Source: Promethearchaeota archaeon
GTDB lineage: Archaea; Asgardarchaeota; Lokiarchaeia; Sigynarchaeales; SOKP01
Direction: 5' to 3'
Length of the DNA: 16,087 bases
Assembly (NCBI GenBank): GCA_019057735.1
Contig: JAHLWV010000023.1
Span: forward strand, 1-16,087
The stretch's first letter is position 1, and every line of letters begins with the position of its first letter. The translations under genes were made by a program, and so were the position numbers. Positions 14,769 through 16,087 of the stretch are shown here, one piece after another. The notes beneath the pieces are model-generated. The model was not told the origin of the DNA. It searched no databases and worked only from the letters and a program-made list of their open reading frames with translations.

Positions 14769-16087
<1,319 letters not shown>

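Overview
The window is AT-rich and shows archaeal habits: TTG and GTG starts, short TATA-like boxes, T-rich or hairpin ends, and many CxxC zinc ribbons. The gene content (a gelsolin-like protein, a PH/GRAM-like protein, two vWA proteins with RING-like zinc clusters, a TrmB-like regulator with a long coiled coil, and an archaetidylserine-synthase-type enzyme) points most strongly to an Asgard archaeon, probably of the Lokiarchaeia type. That placement is inferred from domain content and has not been checked by any search.

Region 1 (about 1-5000) looks like a membrane and cytoskeleton neighbourhood. It holds a zinc-ribbon/HEAT protein with an acidic tail, a gelsolin-like protein on the minus strand, two LURP-one-related (LOR/YxjI) proteins, a small PH/GRAM-like protein with a C-terminal zinc ribbon, and a CDP-alcohol phosphatidyltransferase that probably makes archaetidylserine. 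The same C-x2-C-x10-C-x2-C ribbon is attached to three unrelated domains here.

Region 2 (about 4980-9980) has a TrmB-like winged-helix/coiled-coil protein on the minus strand. Divergent from it is a tandem pair of paralogs, each with a vWA-like domain, a ten-ligand RING-like Cys/His cluster, an acidic linker with a conserved GG[FY]FG motif, and a C-terminal zinc ribbon. This architecture recalls TFIIH p44/Ssl1 and vWA-RING ubiquitin ligases, and it is the best candidate in the window for an undescribed eukaryote-like system.

Region 3 (about 10090-16087) is a colinear metabolic block: a glutamate-1-semialdehyde-aminomutase-like class III PLP enzyme, a 2,4-diaminopentanoate-dehydrogenase-like oxidoreductase, a HypB-like GTPase that lacks the usual metal-binding His, a stand-alone left-handed beta-helix protein, a SAM methyltransferase, and a tyrosine phenol-lyase cut by the window end. 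The theme appears to be amino acid conversion and breakdown. The HypB, beta-helix and methyltransferase genes are spaced by only 20-28 nt and probably share a transcript.

No tRNA, rRNA, CRISPR array, insertion sequence or integrase was seen. No intergenic stretch exceeds about 200 nt.
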